Under the pieces are notes generated by a model. The model was not told where the DNA came from and made no database searches. It saw nothing but the letters and a program-made list of their open reading frames with translations. Shown piece after piece: positions 61,259 through 64,000 of a stretch of 64,000 nucleotides of DNA. The stretch is taken from positions 3,038,001-3,102,000 of the forward strand of contig NZ_CP108101.1 in assembly GCF_036195325.1 (NCBI RefSeq), given 5' to 3'. Within the stretch, counting starts at the first letter, position 1, and each line of letters opens with the position of its first letter. The position numbers were made by a program, and so were the translations under genes. The DNA is from Streptomyces sp. NBC_00234 (GTDB taxonomy: Bacteria > Actinomycetota > Actinomycetes > Streptomycetales > Streptomycetaceae).

Positions 61259-62722
61259 TCAGTCGACGACCGGCGGCACGATACGCCGGCCGTTCTGCTG
61301 CCAGGTCTCCTCGTCCTCCGTGAGGTAGTCCGGCCTCTCGCCGTTCTCCTCACGACGCGAGTCTCCCGGTCGCTGGGGCGTGAAGGCTCCCCCACGCCCC
61401 ATCGGACCGGCACCACGAGCGCCTTGGGCCGAGCCCCCGCCCCTGACCAGGCCACTTCCCCCGGGCGTGAACGGGCGACCGCTGGTGGTCCCTTGCTGCT
61501 GCGGACGACCGCCCACGATTCCGCCGGTCTCACCCGCCAGACGGCGACCGCCCAGCATGCCGTTCTGACCACCGGTGGAGCCGCCCATGCCCGGACCGTG
61601 CCCCATGGGCGCACGGCTGCCGTGGGTCCCCTCGCCACCGATCACGGTGCCGCGGGGAAGTCCGACCATCGGCTTGCCCGACGACGGTGGGACCTGGCGG
61701 CCACCGACGATTCCGGTCTGGCCCGAGGGTCGTCCGAGGGGTCCGGGGCCGGTCGTGTTGGTCGCCGGAGGCATGGGCAGGCGCGAAGTGCCTGTCGACT
61801 TCCCTCCGCCGCTCACCATGGGCGGCAGGCCCGGGCCACGCGCGACGACGGGCGGGCCGCCACCGATCACCGGCGGCAAACCGCCGTCGGTCTTCCCTCC
61901 TGCCGGCAGGCTCGGCGGAGTCGCCGAAGGAACGGTCGGGGCGTCCGGCAGCGTGGCCACGCTGTCGATCTCCATGTCCACGGGACGCAGCACTGACGTC
62001 CCCGAGGACGAGGGCGCCTGTGCCATTCCTGGAATCGCCGTTGCGCCACCTGTCGATTCGGGTGTTCTGGCATAAGCCGTCGGGCCGCCTGCAACACCGC
62101 CGGTGGTTCCGCCCGCAGCTCCTCCTTCACGGGCGTAGCCCTCGGCGCCAAAGGCCCGCTCCTCAGAGTCCGGCACGAATGCCTTCGGAGGCGGCGGGAA
62201 CTTCGGCACCTCCAAGCCCGTGATCCGGTCGTTCGACAGCTCATATGCCTCGGCGAGCTTCTTCATCGCCTGGGCCGCTTCCTGGCGGTTCGCTTCCTTC
62301 TCGGCGAGCAGCGTCTCCGCCGACGTCCGTGCCACCGCCGAAGCGTCCGGGTCGTTCCGCGCCGCGAGCGCCGCGTCCAGGTTCGCCTGTGCGCCGGCGT
62401 GCGTGCGAGGAATCGTCACCTGGGCCTGGGCGATCGCGTCGGAGGCGTCGGCCAGCCGCATCGAGGCGCCGTCGCTGTACTCGGCCAGGCGCAACGTCGC
62501 GTTGGCGAGGTCGGCGGTCCAGGTACGGAACGCGGTCGCGCCCTCGCCCTTCCAGTCCACCATCTGCGGACGGATCTTCAAGTCCTCCGCGATCTTCTTG
62601 ATCTCCGTAGCCGCGCTCGCCAAGCGGTCCGCCGCGCCCTGCACGGCACCGCTGTTGGCCTGATCGAGCCACGCGAGCATCTGCTCGTGCGGCATGTCCT
62701 CGAACGATGTCCTCTTAGGCAT
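61259..62722 (-). CDS. WXG-type protein with Gly/Pro-rich tail (PPE-like)
   Basis: A 487-residue protein. The first ~165 residues form a helical hairpin with VDWKGEGATAFRTW as the WxG turn. From ~195 on it is a low-complexity Gly/Pro/Thr region with repeated GG-x-x-GGR phrases (IVGGR, MLGGR, IVGGR). The tail ends YLTEDEETWQQNGRRIVPP. Resembles mycobacterial PPE or EspE proteins in layout. Likely secreted through the type VII system and processed by mycosin. Confidence 0.85.
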   Translation of the reverse strand: MPKRTSFEDMPHEQMLAWLDQANSGAVQGAADRLASAATEIKKIAEDLKIRPQMVDWKGEGATAFRTWTADLANATLRLAEYSDGASMRLADASDAIAQAQVTIPRTHAGAQANLDAALAARNDPDASAVARTSAETLLAEKEANRQEAAQAMKKLAEAYELSNDRITGLEVPKFPPPPKAFVPDSEERAFGAEGYAREGGAAGGTTGGVAGGPTAYARTPESTGGATAIPGMAQAPSSSGTSVLRPVDMEIDSVATLPDAPTVPSATPPSLPAGGKTDGGLPPVIGGGPPVVARGPGLPPMVSGGGKSTGTSRLPMPPATNTTGPGPLGRPSGQTGIVGGRQVPPSSGKPMVGLPRGTVIGGEGTHGSRAPMGHGPGMGGSTGGQNGMLGGRRLAGETGGIVGGRPQQQGTTSGRPFTPGGSGLVRGGGSAQGARGAGPMGRGGAFTPQRPGDSRREENGERPDYLTEDEETWQQNGRRIVPPVVD

Positions 62723-62779
62723 CCCGATCCCCCGTCCCTACCTCTGCCCGTACCCGCACCACGCCAGTGAAGTTCGCCA

Positions 62780-63301
62780 TCAGTAGTTCCCGGAGCTCGC
62801 TTCGGGCGTCGGCTTCGCGGTCGGCGTCGGGTCGGTGCTCTGTCCGGCCGGCGACTCCGGGACGTACTCGCCGCCGTAGTGCTCCTTCGTGCTGGCGCTG
62901 ATCGCGCGCATGCGGTCACGGATGTCCTCGTCGAGGTTCTCGTAACCCTTGTGGGAGGCGAGAACCGCGATGCCCATGCCCTCCATCGAGTCCGAGAGCA
63001 TCTTCGAGAGGTTCTCCAGCTCCGTGATGACCGCCTTGTACGAGCCGTACAGTCCGCTCGCCTCGGCCCAGGCCGGGTCGCCGAACTGGCTGGGGGCTAC
63101 GCGGTCCTCGCCCACCTTCCTCGCATCGGCCGGCGATGCCTTGAGGTCCTCCAGGAGCTGGTCGATGCGGTCGCGGAACTTCGTGAACGACTGGAGTTCC
63201 GTGACCAGGTCGCCCACGGTGTCCTGCACCGCTTCGATGATGCCGCCGAACGGCCATCCCGGAGCCGGTCCCGCCCCTGACCCCGCGTCACTCGGCAGCA
63301 C
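62780..63301 (-). CDS. WXG-like helical protein, first gene of the mycP operon
   Basis: A 173-residue protein from GTG 63301, which follows GGGGGAGGG. A longer frame to 63373 would read across the conserved upstream element. Helical: FRDRIDQLLEDLKAS, YKAVITELENLSKMLSDSMEGMGIAVLASHKGYENLDEDIRDRM (core ENLSKMLSDSMEGM). The C-terminus is Thr/Pro-rich. Acts perhaps as a WXG100-type partner for the next protein. Its start region (GCTGTGCTGCCGAG) is identical to that of the inactive mycosin. Confidence 0.78.
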   Translation of the reverse strand: MLPSDAGSGAGPAPGWPFGGIIEAVQDTVGDLVTELQSFTKFRDRIDQLLEDLKASPADARKVGEDRVAPSQFGDPAWAEASGLYGSYKAVITELENLSKMLSDSMEGMGIAVLASHKGYENLDEDIRDRMRAISASTKEHYGGEYVPESPAGQSTDPTPTAKPTPEASSGNY

Positions 63302-63328
63302 AGCGCCCTCCCCCGTATACAAGTGGCT

Positions 63329-63355
63329 GAAGCTTTGGAGATCACTGTAGTCAGC
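63329..63355 (-). promoter_or_regulatory. Conserved 27-bp element, copy A (mycP operon)
   Basis: On the plus strand GAAGCTTTGGAGATCACTG then TAGTCAGC; 24 of 27 match copy B at 54891-54917. It is 28 bp before the GTG start. Here no insertion separates element from gene, so this is taken as the ancestral arrangement. Confidence 0.7.
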
Positions 63356-63417
63356 ATCAGTGACAGCTCGCACCCCTGGGTTGCACGTGCAACGCGAATC
63401 ACACCCTCATGCGCCGC

Positions 63418-64000
63418 TCACGCCTTGGGAGTTGCGACCGCGGCCTGTGGGCGGATCGGGAGGCGGTTGACCGGGCGGCCGGTCGCCGAGCGGACCGCCG
63501 AGGCGACGGCCGCGGGGGACGTCACCACCGGCACCGCCGAGGCGGCCTTGGCGCCGAAGGGGGCCACCACGTCGCGTTCCTCGACGAGTTTGACGATGCG
63601 AATATCCGGTGCGTCCAGGGACGTCGGAAGTGCGTATCCGGTGAGGTCGGGGTGGCGGATCAGGCCGCGGGCGGTGCGGAGGTTCTCCGTGAGCGCCGCG
63701 CCGATGCCCTGGGTCACGCCCGCCTCTATGCGGATGGCCAGCTGGGCGGGGTTCAGGACCCGGCCGACGTCCTGGGCGACCGCCATCTCGACGACCCGGA
63801 TCGAACCGAGCTCGATGTCGACGTCCACCACCGCGCGGATCGCGCAGAAGGCGAGGCCGACGAACGCGTCGCCCTGGCCGGACTCGTCGAGGGGCTCGGT
63901 CGGGTGCGGGCGGCACTGGGCGGTGGCCCAGAGTTCCTTGCCGTCCATCGCCTCGGTGACCGTCGTGGACAGCACTCCGTCGTACGAGGTGATCTTGCCG
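63418..64000 (-). CDS. Xanthine dehydrogenase molybdopterin subunit, 3' part
   Basis: The C-terminal 193 codons of a xanthine dehydrogenase/aldehyde oxidase large subunit; the frame is open to the window edge. The stretches GQGDAFVGLAFCAIRAVVDVD, AVAQDVGRVLNPAQLAIRIEAGVTQGIGAALTE (core GRVLNPAQLAIRIEAG) and PDIRIVKLVEERDVVAPFGAKAASAVP are characteristic. The active-site Glu is in TPFGAKxxGE-type position; here APFGAKAAS. Purine catabolism is expected. Stop 116 bp after the mycP-operon start. Confidence 0.9.
   Translation of the reverse strand, partial: GKITSYDGVLSTTVTEAMDGKELWATAQCRPHPTEPLDESGQGDAFVGLAFCAIRAVVDVDIELGSIRVVEMAVAQDVGRVLNPAQLAIRIEAGVTQGIGAALTENLRTARGLIRHPDLTGYALPTSLDAPDIRIVKLVEERDVVAPFGAKAASAVPVVTSPAAVASAVRSATGRPVNRLPIRPQAAVATPKA

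Overview
The window is a stretch of linear-chromosome core DNA from a Streptomyces-like actinomycete. The evidence is a very high G+C content with G/C in almost every third codon position, frequent GTG starts, and marker genes such as an SsgA-like sporulation protein, DasR-type dre operators next to GlcNAc PTS genes, and RDD and mycosin families. The gene order (PTS nagF-nagE1-nagE2, cysM-cysO, clpS-DUF2017, pncB-pncA, RDD pair, SsgA-like protein, hppD, Lrp) matches what I recall of the SCO29xx region of S. coelicolor. No plasmid, phage or CRISPR signature was seen.

Layout. 1-6.5 kb: 3' end of a class A penicillin-binding protein; a guanidinium exporter (Gdx/SugE) under a guanidine-III riboswitch; GroES-like and DUF3618 proteins; a Bcp peroxiredoxin; a ProP-type MHS transporter; two overlapping HNH-nuclease paralogues; an atypical tRNA. 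6.5-16.6 kb: rph-lipoprotein-rdgB; a PAS-GAF-SpoIIE phosphatase; the GlcNAc PTS regulon with three dre sites; an MBL-fold enzyme; a membrane-anchored PemK/MazF protein; the CysO-CysM cysteine pathway behind a cysteine-containing leader peptide. 16.7-22.9 kb: a vitamin B12 ABC importer under a cobalamin riboswitch, the CysO-Cys hydrolase Mec, an amino-acid permease and clpS-DUF2017. 23-34.8 kb: pncB/pncA, an InhA-type secreted metalloprotease, two RDD membrane proteins, an SsgA-like protein, a GlcD-type FAD oxidase and a TPR protein. 35-43.5 kb: hppD, an Lrp regulator, a four-gene OpuC-type quaternary-amine importer, a wHTH-MFS module with a clear operator, and a PDZ-Lon (S16) protease. 43.6-49.1 kb: an IclR regulator, an SF2 helicase, a Doc/antitoxin pair, a DHA2-type MFS exporter and tRNA-Cys.

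49.2-63.4 kb is the most unusual region. It contains a pseudokinase, a Ser/Thr kinase with a PQQ-like sensor, a tail-anchored Ser/Thr kinase, two mycosin (type VII secretion subtilase) genes, WXG-type and LXG-like candidate secretion substrates and a lipoprotein. One mycosin (59874-61238) keeps all catalytic residues. The other (53354-54649) has lost the catalytic His, the catalytic Ser and the oxyanion Asn. The two mycosin transcription units share a 27-bp upstream element and an identical 14-bp start region. In the inactive copy these are separated by two stacked inverted-repeat elements. I read this as a type VII secretion accessory locus with an active/inactive protease pair and an active/inactive kinase set. 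EccB, EccC, EccD and EccE are not in the window. The window ends inside an xanthine dehydrogenase molybdopterin-subunit gene.
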